A stretch of DNA of 64,000 bases, from NCBI RefSeq assembly GCF_023734775.1, contig NZ_AP025732.1:6570501-6634500 (forward strand), in the 5' to 3' direction. This document shows, one piece after another, positions 48,238 through 58,465 of the stretch. Below the pieces are notes generated by a model that made no database searches, had not been told where the DNA came from, and saw only the letters and a list, made by a program, of their open reading frames with translations. This stretch comes from Nostoc cf. commune SO-36. GTDB lineage: Bacteria > Cyanobacteriota > Cyanobacteriia > Cyanobacteriales > Nostocaceae. The stretch's first letter is position 1, and every line of letters starts with the position of its first letter. Both the position numbers and the translations under genes were made by a program.

Positions 48238-48468
48238 GCTCGATTCCTTAACGCCATTGTTGTTGCAGTGCAGCTCGCAGGTTTCATAGAGTAGAAACAT
48301 GGAAACCCCTGTATGAGATTTGCTTGCTCTATTTTCACCCTTGGCGTTGCTTGCTGTTTAATTAGAGTGTTAGGCTGAGGTTTTCTGGCTAAACCACCTG
48401 TATAGGCTGTTACTCAGAAAAAGTCTGGCTATTACTCCGATTTTGGTAGTGAGAGAAAGGATTTGCTC

Positions 48469-51400
48469 ATGGCAAGAGATGAGGGTTATCGGCAAGCAGA
48501 GCAGCGTATTGAAAAGGCACGGCAAGAGGGAGCAATAAAACTTGATCTCAGCAATATAGAACTCACTGAGATACCAGAAGCGATCGCATCCCTGACTGGG
48601 TTGCAACAGCTTAACCTCTACAACAACCAACTCACTGAGATACCAGAAGCGATCGCATCCCTGACTGGGTTGCAACAGCTTAACCTCTACAACAACCAAC
48701 TGACCGAACTGCCAGATGCGATCGCATCCTTGACTCAATTGGAAGTGCTTGACCTCCGCAACAACCAACTGACCCAAATTCCAAAAGCGATCGCATCCCT
48801 GACTGGGTTGCAACTGCTTTACCTCTCGAACAACCAACTGAGCCAACTGCCAGAAGCGATCGCATCCCTGACTGGGTTGCAACGGCTTTACCTTGACAAC
48901 AACCAACTGAGCCAACTGCCAGAAGCAATCGCATCTCTGACTGGGTTGCAACGGCTTAACCTCTCGAACAACCAACTGAGCCAACTGCCAGAAGCGATCG
49001 CATCCCTGACTGGGTTGCAACGGCTCAACCTCGACAACAACCAACTGAGCCAACTGCCAGAAGCGATCGCATCCCTAACTGGGTTGCAACAGCTTGACCT
49101 CCGCAGCAACCAACTGACCGAACTGCCAGAAGCTGTCGCATCCCTAACTGGGTTGCAACAGCTTGACCTCCGCAGCAACCAACTGACCGAACTGCTAAAA
49201 GCGATCGCATCTCTGACTCGGTTGCAAGGGCTTTACCTCTCCGACAACCAACTGACCGAACTGCCAGAAGCAATCGCATCCCTGACTCGCTTGCAAGGAC
49301 TTTACCTCAACAACAACCAACTGACCGAACTGCCAGAAGCGATCGCATCCCTGACTCGGTTGGAACTGCTTTCCCTCCGCAACAACCCTCTTAACCCTGA
49401 CCTTGCGGCCGCTTACGAACAAGGCACAAAAGCTGTTTTGCAATACCTGCGGGCACAGGCAGAAGAACAGATAACTCTGAATGAAGCCAAACTGATTCTA
49501 GTTGGCGAGGGTGAGGTGGGGAAAAGTTGTCTGTTGGGTGCATTGCGGGGGGATGAATGGGTAGATGGTCGCCCCACAACTCACGGAATTGAAATTAAAC
49601 CTGTAATCGTCACCGATCCCAATAGTGGCACAGAGATATCACTCAATGGTTGGGATTTTGGCGGACAAAGGGTTTATCGACCGACGCACCAGTTATTTTT
49701 CAGTGCGCCAGCCGTGTATCTCGTTATCTGGAAACCACGGGAAGGCCCCCAGCAGGGCTTTGTCAAAGAGTGGATTACGCTGATCAAAAATCGAGAACCA
49801 GATGCAAAGGTGTTAGTAGTTGCAACCCACGGCGGCCCCGGACAGCGACAACCAGACATTGACAGACAAGAAATTCTCAACTCAATTCGGCAAAGATACG
49901 GTAATCGACTTCTTCCATGTAGACAGCAAACCCAACCAAGATACGACGCATTGCACCGGGATTGTAGAATTAAAAAATGCTATTGCTGGTATCGCTGCAT
50001 CTCTTCCCGAAATGGGGCGATCAGTTCCCGCAAAGTGGCAACGGGTGCGAGAAACCTTACAGACAAGTAAAGAAGCCTATCTCCCCTACAATAATGTCAT
50101 TGCCATCTGCGCTAAAGAGGGAATCGATGAGGAGCAAGCAGAACTTTTCCTTCGCATCTCCCATATACTAGGGCATTTCATCCATTATCATAACGACTCA
50201 ACACTACGCAATATCGTCATCCTCAAACCCGACTGGCTGGCAAAAGCGATCAGCTTTGTGCTAGATGATGAAACGACACGCAAACGCAACGGTTTGGTGG
50301 AATTTGAGCATCTCAGTCAGTTGTGGAGCCATCCGCCATTTGCAGGCGAAGAAGGCTACCCCTCAGAATTGCATCCAATCTTTCTGCGGCTGATGGAACG
50401 CTTTGATCTATCCTACAAAGTGGTATTCGAGCGGTCAGAAACTAGCAATACCAGCCTCATCGCTCAACTTGTTCCCGACACACGCCCAGAGAAATTCGCT
50501 ACTAATTGGGGAGAACAACCGGAAGCGGGAGACAGACAACAGGTGCAAATCTGCCGCATTGTGGATGGTCGCGGACAGTTTGCAGTAGCAGAAGGATTAT
50601 TTTACCAGTTGATTGTCCGGTTGCACAAATACTCACTGGGACGGGCGAATTACAATGACAGCATCCACTGGCAACGGGGCTTAATGCTTGACAACGATTA
50701 CAACGGTCGGGCATTGCTGGAGTATGTTGGCACTGATGTAAAAATCACAGTGCGAGCAGCTTATCCAGAACGCTTCCTGTCTTATCTCACAGAAGAGATT
50801 AAATGGCTAGTAGAGAATTTCTGGGAAGGGTTGCGCTGTAACGTCATGGTTCCCTGCATTGCACCTTGCGGTATGAATGCCCCTGGAAACGCACTATTTG
50901 ATGTACAAAAACTAATTAAGAACAAAAAGAGGAATAATCATGAGGTTCAGTGTCACATTTCCGGGTGTGATGAATTTCAAAACATCGATCAATTGCTGAA
51001 TAACGCGTCGATTGCTCAACCCCCATCCCAAGAAATTGGCATTGAGCAATTCCGATACATTGTGAAAGACGAGTTAAACGTTATCCGCCAAGATTTGAAT
51101 AAGTACGATCGCCTAGATCAAGCACGCTTTGAGGTATTATCTCATCAGCAACGCTCCATTTTAAGCCAAGTCGATCAGCAGTTTGCAGAAATGATGCAGA
51201 TGCTCACCGATGAAGCAAAAGACGGGCCACGCCTGTTCAGCTTTAAGCCCATTGATCGGAAATTTTTTGATCTCCCCCAATGGACGAGTGCCAAGTTTCA
51301 ACTTACTCTCTGGTGCGAACACTCTCGTAAGCCACTTCCAGCTTTAAATCACGGTGACAATAAAAAGGGAGTCTATGAATTAGACTTGTCTCGTGAGTGG

Positions 51401-51789
51401 TTCATCAAAGCAGCCCCCTATCTCAAACTGTTACCGGAATCCTTAGCCTAGTCTTACCTGTGGCAGGTTCGGCAACTAAATTTATACTGGATGACACTAC
51501 CTACAAAGTTTTTGAAGAACAACTCGATTTGGGACAAAAAAGCATCGAGTCTACTTTGAAAGGCAGCGATATGGTTTTGACTGGAAAGTCCAAGAGCGAC
51601 ACCTCTTTCTTGAAGGCGATGCAATCCGCGCTCAAGGCTCGATTTTGCGAGAATTACACGCCTTTCTGAAAGCAAAAGATCCTAGTTTTTGGTGGTTTAG
51701 TGCGGGTACAGAACAAACGCCGTGAATTTCTGTGGGTTCATTCTGATTTTCAATTTTTGGATGTGAATGAGTTTTTGATATCGATTTAG
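48469..51789 (+). pseudogene. LRR-Roc-COR (ROCO family) GTPase, split by four single-base indels
   Basis: Starts at ATG 48469 behind AGAAAGG (an in-frame TTG lies at 48463). After a 30-residue helical lead come twelve 23-residue leucine-rich repeats of the type LTGLQQLNLYNNQLTEIPEA. A Roc GTPase follows with P-loop GEGEVGKSC, and WDFGGQRVYRPTHQLFFS as switch region. COR follows (FIHYHNDSTLRNIVILKPDW, then VVFERSETSNTSLIAQLVPD) and a C-terminal extension. Frames change near 49890, 51437, 51572 and 51687; the last two fall in T-runs. The restored C-terminus is QGSILRELHAFLKAKD, then VRVQNKRREFLWVHSDF, ending at TAG 51787. ROCO proteins dimerise through COR and cycle with GTP; partners here are unknown. 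Confidence 0.85.
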
Positions 51790-51808
51790 TGAAAAATTGA
51801 ATTGATTT

Positions 51809-52249
51809 TTAACTTCGCAATGAGGTTACATTCATATCGTCATTTAATCTGCGAATCAGCCGAGATAACTCACGAATGATATTCACCGCAATTTCGGGAG
51901 TTTCTTCGATCGCATCATAAAGTTGCTCTTGCGTCAGTTCTAAAAATTCACAAGGTTCTAGAGTCGTTGCACTAGCAGAACGAGGTTGAGTATCAAATAC
52001 TGCCATCTCACCAAAGTATTTTCCCTGTTCTACCTCAGCTAGCTGTTTATTCCCAATGTGAACTTTAACTCGACCTGACACTACAATATAGAGCGATCGC
52101 CCTTCTTCTCCCTGCCGAAAGATGGTGTAATTAGCTGGAAATGACAATTCGTTCATTACTGAAGTGAGCCGCACAACGAAATCGTCCCGCAATTCCTTAA
52201 AAATGGGGACTCGCCGGACAAATAATAAACGGTCAACACTGGTTAGCAT
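51809..52249 (-). CDS. Cyclic nucleotide-binding domain protein (Crp-like sensor without HTH)
   Basis: A 146-residue protein, a single cNMP-binding beta-roll: LLFVRRVPIFKELRDDFVVR, then IFRQGEEGRSLYIVVSGRVK, GKYFGEMAVFDTQPRSASAT (phosphate-binding cassette with the FGE-...-RSA core), and a C-terminal helix. There is no helix-turn-helix domain or catalytic partner. It may act as a stand-alone cAMP sensor or as a regulatory subunit. It is convergent with the ROCO gene. Confidence 0.87.
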   Translation of the reverse strand: MLTSVDRLLFVRRVPIFKELRDDFVVRLTSVMNELSFPANYTIFRQGEEGRSLYIVVSGRVKVHIGNKQLAEVEQGKYFGEMAVFDTQPRSASATTLEPCEFLELTQEQLYDAIEETPEIAVNIIRELSRLIRRLNDDMNVTSLRS

Positions 52250-52491
52250 AATTACAAGTTAAGCATCAAACATTACTGTAAATTTTAAACCTGAAGCCAG
52301 AGCGCAATTAGTCCATATTAACTGATGTTGAACGCTAGCCGCCAAGTATATCTCAAATACCAACAGAAAATCACTTGTAGCGATTCTCGATTGCATAAGC
52401 TACACGGGTAGATTAGCACAGCTAGCTGTAACCGTACATTGCTATCAGCTTAAAGTTAAAGCCAATCTAAAAAAGCTTTTAGCAGATAATA

Positions 52492-52617
52492 GGCGTTGCT
52501 GAATTAAGGGATGATTCTTGTGGGGTGGGCATCCTGCCCGCCCGGAAATACAAGGGACGGGCTTTTCGGCCCATCCTACAAAAATAGTAAAATCATCCCG
52601 CAAATATGCAACGCCGC
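52492..52617. mobile_element. MITE-like 126-bp inverted-repeat element
   Basis: The left end GGCGTTGCTGAATTAAGGGA and the complement of the right end (AATCATCCCGCAAATATGCA then ACGCC) share GGCGTTGC and GGGATGATT. Interior palindrome of GGGTGGGC...GCCCGCC and GGGCTTTTCGGCCCATCC. No frame. Target duplication not clear. The gap 52250-52626 holds nothing else recognised. Confidence 0.65.
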
Positions 52618-52626
52618 AAAATATTA

Positions 52627-54313
52627 TCAGTTATTTAATTCCATCAACTTTTTAGTTTTCAAATCAGCCGCTACAGGTTGAGAACATGCAATCTGAGGAG
52701 AGATAGAGCAAATTGCCTCTGTGGTTGTTTCAAAACAATTTGATAAGCCAATTGTTTTTAACAATCCTGTTCGTTCTAATAATTGTTTGACTTCGGGTTG
52801 TAAACCTGTGAGAATTAAGCGGCAATTGTGCCGTTCCAAGTCATGATAAATATCTTCTAAAGCTACTAACCCAGTTGTGTCCATATTTGGCACAAACCGC
52901 AACCGCAGAATTAAATACTTCACTTCCGGTTCATCGCGGAGGAAGGTAGCAAACCTTTCAGCAGCGCCAAAAAATACGGGGCCATCTACCCGATAAACGG
53001 CAATCTCTTTACCTAATTCTAGAGGAATACCAGGGGGAAATACTTCGGTTTCAGGTATTTTAACTAAGCTTAAATCGCTCATCCGTTTGATGAACAAGGC
53101 TCCAGCTGCAATCAATCCTACTTCGACGGCGAGAACTAAATCAAACAAGATTGTCACTAGCCAAGTGAGAATCATTACAGCAAAGTCGGAGTAGGTAGCA
53201 CGCATTAATAAACCAATGGCTTCCCACTCAACCATTCGCAGACTAACCACCATCAAAATGCCAGCAAGTGCTGCTAAAGGAATCTGTGCTGCTAAGGGCG
53301 CTAAAGTTAAAACGATTATGCCTAAGGCAACGCCATGAATTACCCCAGATAGTCGGGTTTTACCGCCAGAACGGACATTCACAGCAGTGCGAGCGATCGC
53401 ACCTGTGGCGGGTATGCCCCCAAAAAATGGCACAATCATATTAGCCAAGCCTTGACCAATTAATTCGCGATCGCTATTATGTTTCTCGCTGACTGTCATC
53501 CCATCAGCGACAACCGCCGATAGCAACGATTCAATACTCCCCAGTGCAGCTAATGCCAAAGCTGGATTAATTAGTTCTCGAATCACGTTAAAATCATTCC
53601 AGTGGGGAATACCTTGAGGCATCGGTAAAGATTGAGGAATAGTACCAATTGTGGGTACATTTAGATGGAAAGAAGAAGCGATCGCTGTTGCTAATACCAG
53701 CCCCACTAAAGAACCTGGTATTGTCGTATTAATCCTGGCCCACAAAAGATTAGTGGCAATTACCACCACTGCTAAGGCAACTGCTGCCCAGTTTAAAGCT
53801 TCTACATGAGTTAGACTTTGCCACAGTCCCGGTAAAAAATGTTCGCTACGTGGTAATTTTAAACCAAAGAAATTATTTAACTGACCACAAAAAATAATTA
53901 CGGCAATACCGTTAGTAAACCCTGCTGTTACCGGTATAGGGAATAAATTTTACTAACTGTCCAAGTTTGGCAACCCCCAAGGCAATCTGGATAATTCCAG
54001 CCATCACCCCAGCAATCCAAACTTTCTCAAGGCCGTATTTGGCGACAATTCCCACCAAAACTACAGCCATTGCTCCTGTTGGCCCTGTAATCTGTACTGA
54101 TGAACCACCAAAAATTGCCGCAACAATTCCCGCCACAATCGCGGTGTAAAGTCCCGCTTTTGGTTCTACACCACTGGCTACCGCAAAGGCTAAAGCCAAA
54201 GGCAATGCTACCACTGCTGCTGTTAGCCCTCCGGTAAAATCGCCACGCAGCCCACCAAACAAGCGACTTAGACGCAAAAGCAGAGGTTCTTTGAGGATAT
54301 TAGATGTTGCCAT
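52627..54313 (-). pseudogene. SulP-family anion transporter with STAS domain, one frameshift
   Basis: The start is taken as ATG 54313 (MATSNILKEPLLLRLSRLFG). The SulP motif GDFTGGLTAAVVALPLALAF leads into about ten helices. The frame breaks at 53945, after VKFIPYTGNS: one extra A in TATACCGG. The rest continues as PVTAGFTNGIAVIIFCGQLN, GIPATGAIARTAVNVRSGGK and LAALAGILMVVSLRMVEWEA. The C-terminal STAS domain is VYRVDGPVFFGAAERFATFL and PNMDTTGLVALEDIYHDL. Family members carry bicarbonate (BicA type) or sulfate by Na+ symport. The substrate is undecided; GGIPATGAIARTA is shared with both groups. As sequenced the transporter would be truncated after ~125 residues. Confidence 0.83.
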
Positions 54314-54355
54314 ATCGTCATTTTCAACTTTTGTACACAATTTGTTGAAGCACAC

Positions 54356-54781
54356 CCAAATGTTATTCCATATTTTCCGTGGTGTTCATCAGGGTTGTCG
54401 AAAATTCCGCGATTGTGTATGGGTTTTTGGCTCAAGTTCGCCTATTTGCTGATTAATAAAAGCGCAGGTTTGCTTGACATAATCAATATAGTGTGTATAC
54501 GAGAATTAGCGATCGCTACTCTGGATATTTTTTTAGTTGGAAGTCCCTTACCGAAGAAGAATTCAGGAGTCAGGAGCCAGAATGGGCTAAACCTTAGCTA
54601 TTCGCTAACAGAATTGAATTCTGTGCGACTGGTGGAGGAATCATGGTAAGACAGTCCCCGACTTCAGTCGTGGAGGAGAAAAAAGTATTCCTTGCTTGAA
54701 ACCCCTGACAACTCTTGGAGACGCTAAAAGCGAACAGACATGGGGTATTCTGACTCCTGAATTCTGACTTCTGACTCCTTT
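54356..54781. other. Intergenic with inverted GGAGTCAG repeats
   Basis: ATTCAGGAGTCAG at 54559 and its complement CTGACTCCTGAAT near 54749 are inverted copies of an STRR-type sequence about 190 bp apart. Between them only short non-family frames occur. The SulP promoter must lie near the left edge. Confidence 0.5.
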
Positions 54782-55216
54782 TCATAACCATTCTCCACCC
54801 CGGAAACGCCAACGGAGGAAGATAATTCGCATCAGGCTTTGGGAAGTAATAAAAACTGCTAGCCACACAATGCTATAGTGCAACAAAAAAGCTCCTGGGG
54901 AAAGTTCCTCTTTTGGTAAAGGTATTGGTAAAAAGCCAAATAGTTTGACTCCACAAAACACAAACACCAATTCCCATATACCAGCTAAGAGTTGATAAAT
55001 TGCTGGCCAATCTCTATCCCAACGGTATTTCTGGAGATAGTCATAAAGCACATCCCAGCCTAAGCCAAAGATGGCAATATAACTAAGTATCCAGAAATAA
55101 ACCGAGCTTGCACCAGGGCTAATCCAACCCATTGCAAAAGGCAAAGATACGAGTATACCGACAGTTGCAAGTAATAATAATCGAGTTTGCCAGCGACCAA
55201 ATAAAGTTGGTGTCAT
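54782..55216 (-). CDS. Conserved integral membrane protein of unknown function
   Basis: A 144-residue protein with four predicted membrane segments: LLLLATVGILVSLPFAMGWI, VYFWILSYIAIFGLGWDVLY, LLAGIWELVFVFCGVKLFGF and YSIVWLAVFITSQSLMRIIF. Short charged loops (DYLQKYRWDRDWPAIYQ) separate them. No enzymatic motif. It is followed on the same strand, 22 bp upstream, by the GDSL hydrolase, so the two may be co-transcribed with the hydrolase first. Confidence 0.7.
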   Translation of the reverse strand: MTPTLFGRWQTRLLLLATVGILVSLPFAMGWISPGASSVYFWILSYIAIFGLGWDVLYDYLQKYRWDRDWPAIYQLLAGIWELVFVFCGVKLFGFLPIPLPKEELSPGAFLLHYSIVWLAVFITSQSLMRIIFLRWRFRGGEWL

Positions 55217-55238
55217 AACAGTGCTGAGTTAGGAGTAA

Positions 55239-55895
55239 TTAAGAATGGTAAGCTGCGTTGGCAAAGCCCACTAAAGGTATAGCATCCCAATTGATTACAT
55301 CGTCTAATAAAGCTTGATAACCTAGTGTATTGGGATGAAGACCATCTTCACTTAAGCGTTTTAGCCGCCAATTTTCGCCGCGTTCCATCCATTGCTCAAA
55401 AATATCTAAATAGGGAATCTGCCTTTTGGTGCAAGCAATTCGAGTTGCTTCTTTGTAGCGGTATTGGTCGGCATGATTATAGTAAAAACAATCTAAAAAT
55501 GGCATCTTGGCTTCATCTACTGGCACCATGCCTACAAATAACACAGGACAGAGTTGCTGTGCCAAATCTAGCAGAGAAGCAATTTCTTTTTCAAATAAGC
55601 TAAAATCTGTGTAACTTCGACCATCAGGACGCGCTAACCGGGCTGAGTCATTCACGCCTACGGATAAAATAATCAAGTCGGGAACACGATTTCGGAGTTC
55701 ACCCCGGTGGCGAAATTCAACTTCTAGCCTTTGCGCTACTTGTTGCGTGCGATCGCCTCTTACCCCTAAATTATAAAGAATATGACCGGCACTATCCGGC
55801 AACATCCACCATCGCCGTAGTTGCTCGATCCAGCCTCCTTTTTCAGGATCGCCGAATCCATAAATTAAGCTGTCCCCCAGTGCGACAATCTTCAT
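55239..55895 (-). CDS. SGNH/GDSL-type lipase-acylhydrolase (TesA-like)
   Basis: About 218 residues from the ATG at 55895 (MKIVALGDSLIYGFGDPEKG). In-frame ATGs at 55931 and 55958 give up to 21 more residues without a signal peptide. All four SGNH blocks are present: GDSL with nucleophile Ser, the Gly of NLGVRGDRTQQVAQRL, SVGVNDS, and EDGLHPNTLGYQ with catalytic Asp and His. It should hydrolyse acyl esters or thioesters in the cytoplasm. The downstream membrane gene is likely in the same transcript. Confidence 0.87.
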   Translation of the reverse strand: MKIVALGDSLIYGFGDPEKGGWIEQLRRWWMLPDSAGHILYNLGVRGDRTQQVAQRLEVEFRHRGELRNRVPDLIILSVGVNDSARLARPDGRSYTDFSLFEKEIASLLDLAQQLCPVLFVGMVPVDEAKMPFLDCFYYNHADQYRYKEATRIACTKRQIPYLDIFEQWMERGENWRLKRLSEDGLHPNTLGYQALLDDVINWDAIPLVGFANAAYHS

Positions 55896-55958
55896 AGGCT
55901 GAAAGTGATTTGGTGGTACAGACAGCTGCATTGAGGAAGAAGCTAGAAATGTGTGCAT

Positions 55959-56342
55959 TTAACAACTATATTTTATATCTTTACAAGATTCTATACATTT
56001 CTATACCATAGAGGGCTATTTATATAGTATCCAAGGATATATGGCGTTTCTACTTGTTGATATGGTTGCAAGGTTAATATTGTCGTAGTTGAGCCTCTGA
56101 GGTAATAAAACTGGGGACTGGGGAGGCAAGGCAAAATATCAGATTGCAGATTGTTCTTTCCCTGCTACCCCGCTCAAGAACTGCCACCACAGCAATTGGA
56201 TATTTTTGATTTGGAAGTCCCTGGTAGTAGTGCTGGATAGATATTATTGGTAAGCTGAGATTGTAGTGAGTTCCGAGAACAGGCATAAGTTGCGATCGCT
56301 ACTTCCGCAGTTCAGTAGGCAGAACATAGCTCTAAAGCGACA
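55959..56342. other. Intergenic, no gene supported
   Basis: Divergent promoter region of the GDSL and RMD1-like genes, about 380 bases. Contains one imperfect HIP1 site and short repeats (GATATTTTTGATTTGGAAGT near 56199, similar to 54520-54541). No small gene recognised. Confidence 0.45.
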
Positions 56343-57143
56343 ATGCAAAAACTCCTTTTCAATCACATAGATAGATTTAGAGCGCAAGCCCTATTCATTG
56401 GTAAGAATATTAAGTTACAGACATTGGAGAATTACGTTTGCTTGGCAACTATGCCAGTAATCGTTACAGTAGGTGAAAACGGCTGTGCAGTGCTGCTGGC
56501 GTATGGTGCAGTTGTCCTGTTTAACGTTGAGCCTGTAGAAAAAGTAGACTTCTTGACCAAACTATCCTCTCAGGTTAATGACTCTTTTACCGACCCGGAA
56601 ACAGAAGAGGTGGAAATTCATCTCAATTTTGTCGAGAGTGAGCGAGTTAAAGAAGGAAAAATTTTACTACATGAATTTAGTGTAGAACGCTTGCAGATAG
56701 TGGCTGATATTCTCGCCAAGAGTGTTGTACTGTCGCATTATGAAACCAGCCTAGCAACTGTATTCGATCAAATTGAACCGTTTGCAGCTAGTCTCCAGCG
56801 TGAAAATAGAAGTAGACCCCAGAGCCGGGAATTACTACGCCAACTTGGGACTACCCTATTAGTTCAACACAAGATTGTGGGCCGAGTAGAAATTATCGAT
56901 AAGCCGGAGTTACTTTGGGAATCCCCACAGCTAGAAAACTTATATCTGCGCTTAGAGGATGAATACGAAATCCGTGAGCGTCACCATGCCCTAGAACGTA
57001 AACTAGAGCTAATTTCCCAAACCGCACAAACCGTGCTGGAGTTCATGCAGCATAGCAGTAGTCAGCGAGTAGAGTGGTATGTGGTGATTTTGATTGTGGT
57101 AGAAGTTCTGCTGTCACTGTACGACATCATTTTCAAAGGCTAA
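56343..57143 (+). CDS. RMD1/DUF155 family protein
   Basis: A 266-residue protein. The conserved core AVLLAYGAVVLFNVEPVEKV, VLSHYETSLATVFDQIEPFA and IVGRVEIIDKPELLWESPQL, then YLRLEDEYEIRERHHALERK, is the DUF155 signature shared with yeast Rmd1/Rmd8 and mitochondrial homologues. A C-terminal membrane segment (VEWYVVILIVVEVLLSLYDI) anchors it. The biochemical role is unknown; eukaryotic relatives support organelle translation or membrane organisation. It stands alone on the plus strand. Confidence 0.87.
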   Translation: MQKLLFNHIDRFRAQALFIGKNIKLQTLENYVCLATMPVIVTVGENGCAVLLAYGAVVLFNVEPVEKVDFLTKLSSQVNDSFTDPETEEVEIHLNFVESERVKEGKILLHEFSVERLQIVADILAKSVVLSHYETSLATVFDQIEPFAASLQRENRSRPQSRELLRQLGTTLLVQHKIVGRVEIIDKPELLWESPQLENLYLRLEDEYEIRERHHALERKLELISQTAQTVLEFMQHSSSQRVEWYVVILIVVEVLLSLYDIIFKG

Positions 57144-57307
57144 TGCTAAATTTGGGGATCGTAAACAATTTCTGGTTTTAAGCAGCAGCCTTAAGTTGGG
57201 CGATCGCTTTTCTTCGCAGTGCCATTCGCGCAGCTTCGACTTATAAAAGATCAAATGGGAACCATACCATTGGTTCCCAAATTCAAATTTACAAAGCCAA
57301 GCCCCTA

Positions 57308-57583
57308 TCACCCACAAAAATCATCTACCCTAATATCTCTCCAAATATCAGAAATCTGCCAGCCAGAGTTGCCAACAGAGTGTACTTGAGGATTATCAAC
57401 GAATGGAATATAGTCAGGTTCTCTTGAATCTGAAATGATTATTGGTAGTTCCTCAACGACAGTAGGTGAAAAATCAACACTCTCAGCACTCTCAGCTTGA
57501 AGAAGTTCATCTTCTGCTGCTTCAATTTCTTTCATCTGTCTCAGGGTAAGGTTTTGAGATTTTTTAATGAGTTTCATATCCAT
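57308..57583 (-). CDS. Small unknown protein ending in DDFCG
   Basis: About 91 residues from the ATG at 57583 (a TTG at 57595 is in frame). The N-terminus MDMKLIKKSQNLTLRQMKEI is basic and helical. The middle is acidic (AAEDELLQAESAESVDF). The C-terminus SGWQISDIWRDIRVDDFCG has the only cysteine. It has the proportions of a peptide precursor (leader plus short core), but no maturation gene is near. It could also be a plain hypothetical protein. No clear ribosome-binding site. Confidence 0.45.
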   Translation of the reverse strand: MDMKLIKKSQNLTLRQMKEIEAAEDELLQAESAESVDFSPTVVEELPIIISDSREPDYIPFVDNPQVHSVGNSGWQISDIWRDIRVDDFCG

Positions 57584-57595
57584 AAAAGCTGTCAA

Positions 57596-58264
57596 AAGGG
57601 ATTGGGTAAAAAAGAGAAAGTATGGGGCTGATAGTGAAAAATTGTGATGCAGTTGGTGCTGAAAAATTGGACAGGATAAACAGGATACAGCAATTTTGTG
57701 GAAAATACGAGTACTTTACTAAGGAATTTATCAGGTGAGACGCCAAATCAGGCGATCGCCTACGGCAAGCAGATGCCAAAAATGCTTTTAAAAACCCCAA
57801 ACTAAGAAACTTTAGGGGCTTGCAAAAAATAAGTTATCCCAAATTATTTGTAGATTTGTAGGGGCGCAAGACCTTGTGCCCATACGTACCCTGTAGGACG
57901 CTTACGTGTAACGCGGAGCGTCCCCAGCGATGTTTTTTAACTCAGGTTTTCAGTACGGTTTACCGCAAGCGGATTCCTGGGGGTAGTCAATTAGCGATCT
58001 CACATTTGGCTGGGGCGAACTTATGAACGTCACCACTATATCTGAAGTGTCAATGGGCTAAACATCATAAATCATTAATTGACCATCTTCTCAGCTTTGT
58101 AAATATTTTGTTATAATAATTAACAGAAGCTCACATTTTGCTGTAGCACCGCCAAGTAGGGGCCTAATACCTCGATAAGTTACTACAGCAGCTAGGTATG
58201 AACGCTTCTTCTCGATATTGCCAACCTTGACCTTTTAGTTTTCGCCTAGTTGGGCGATTAACCT
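57596..58264. other. nblA upstream region with a dispersed repeat
   Basis: 670 bases. 57824-57900 is a repeat (AAAAAATAAGTTATCCCAAA, then TTTGTAGGGGCGCAAG) with a relative at 58642-58715. A TATAAT at 58112 could be the nblA -10. No GTA-N8-TAC NtcA box was found near it. Confidence 0.5.
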
Positions 58265-58465
58265 GTGATGAATCAACCTATTACATTATCTTTAGAACAA
58301 GAATTTAGCCTTAGAACTTTTGCTGACCAAGTGCAGCAGATGTCTCGTGAACAAGCTCAAGAGTTTTTGCTCATGCTTTATAAGCAGATGATAATTCGGG
58401 AAACGACTTACCAAGAATTGCTCAAACATCAGTGGGAACTTGATTCCGACCCAACCTTGGGTTAA
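58265..58465 (+). CDS. nblA: Phycobilisome degradation protein NblA
   Basis: A 65-66-residue protein, starting at either of two adjacent ATGs (58265/58268). MNQPITLSLEQEFSLRTFAD and MSREQAQEFLLMLYKQMIIR, then ETTYQELLKHQWEL, give the complete NblA helical hairpin and the C-terminal Leu/Lys residues that bind phycobiliprotein alpha subunits. NblA binds phycobilisome rods and ClpC and triggers degradation under nitrogen or sulfur starvation. The ClpR/ClpP3 core acting with ClpC is encoded 53 kb away in this same window. Confidence 0.93.
   Translation: MMNQPITLSLEQEFSLRTFADQVQQMSREQAQEFLLMLYKQMIIRETTYQELLKHQWELDSDPTLG

Noticed and set aside
48370..49443. Long minus-strand frames opposite the leucine-rich repeats
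   Set aside because: Antisense shadows of a 69-bp in-frame repeat. The plus strand has clear LRR protein sequence.
58050..58260. NtcA site upstream of nblA
   Set aside because: Searched for GTA-N8-TAC by eye and found no acceptable match. Only a TATAAT-like -10 is visible.
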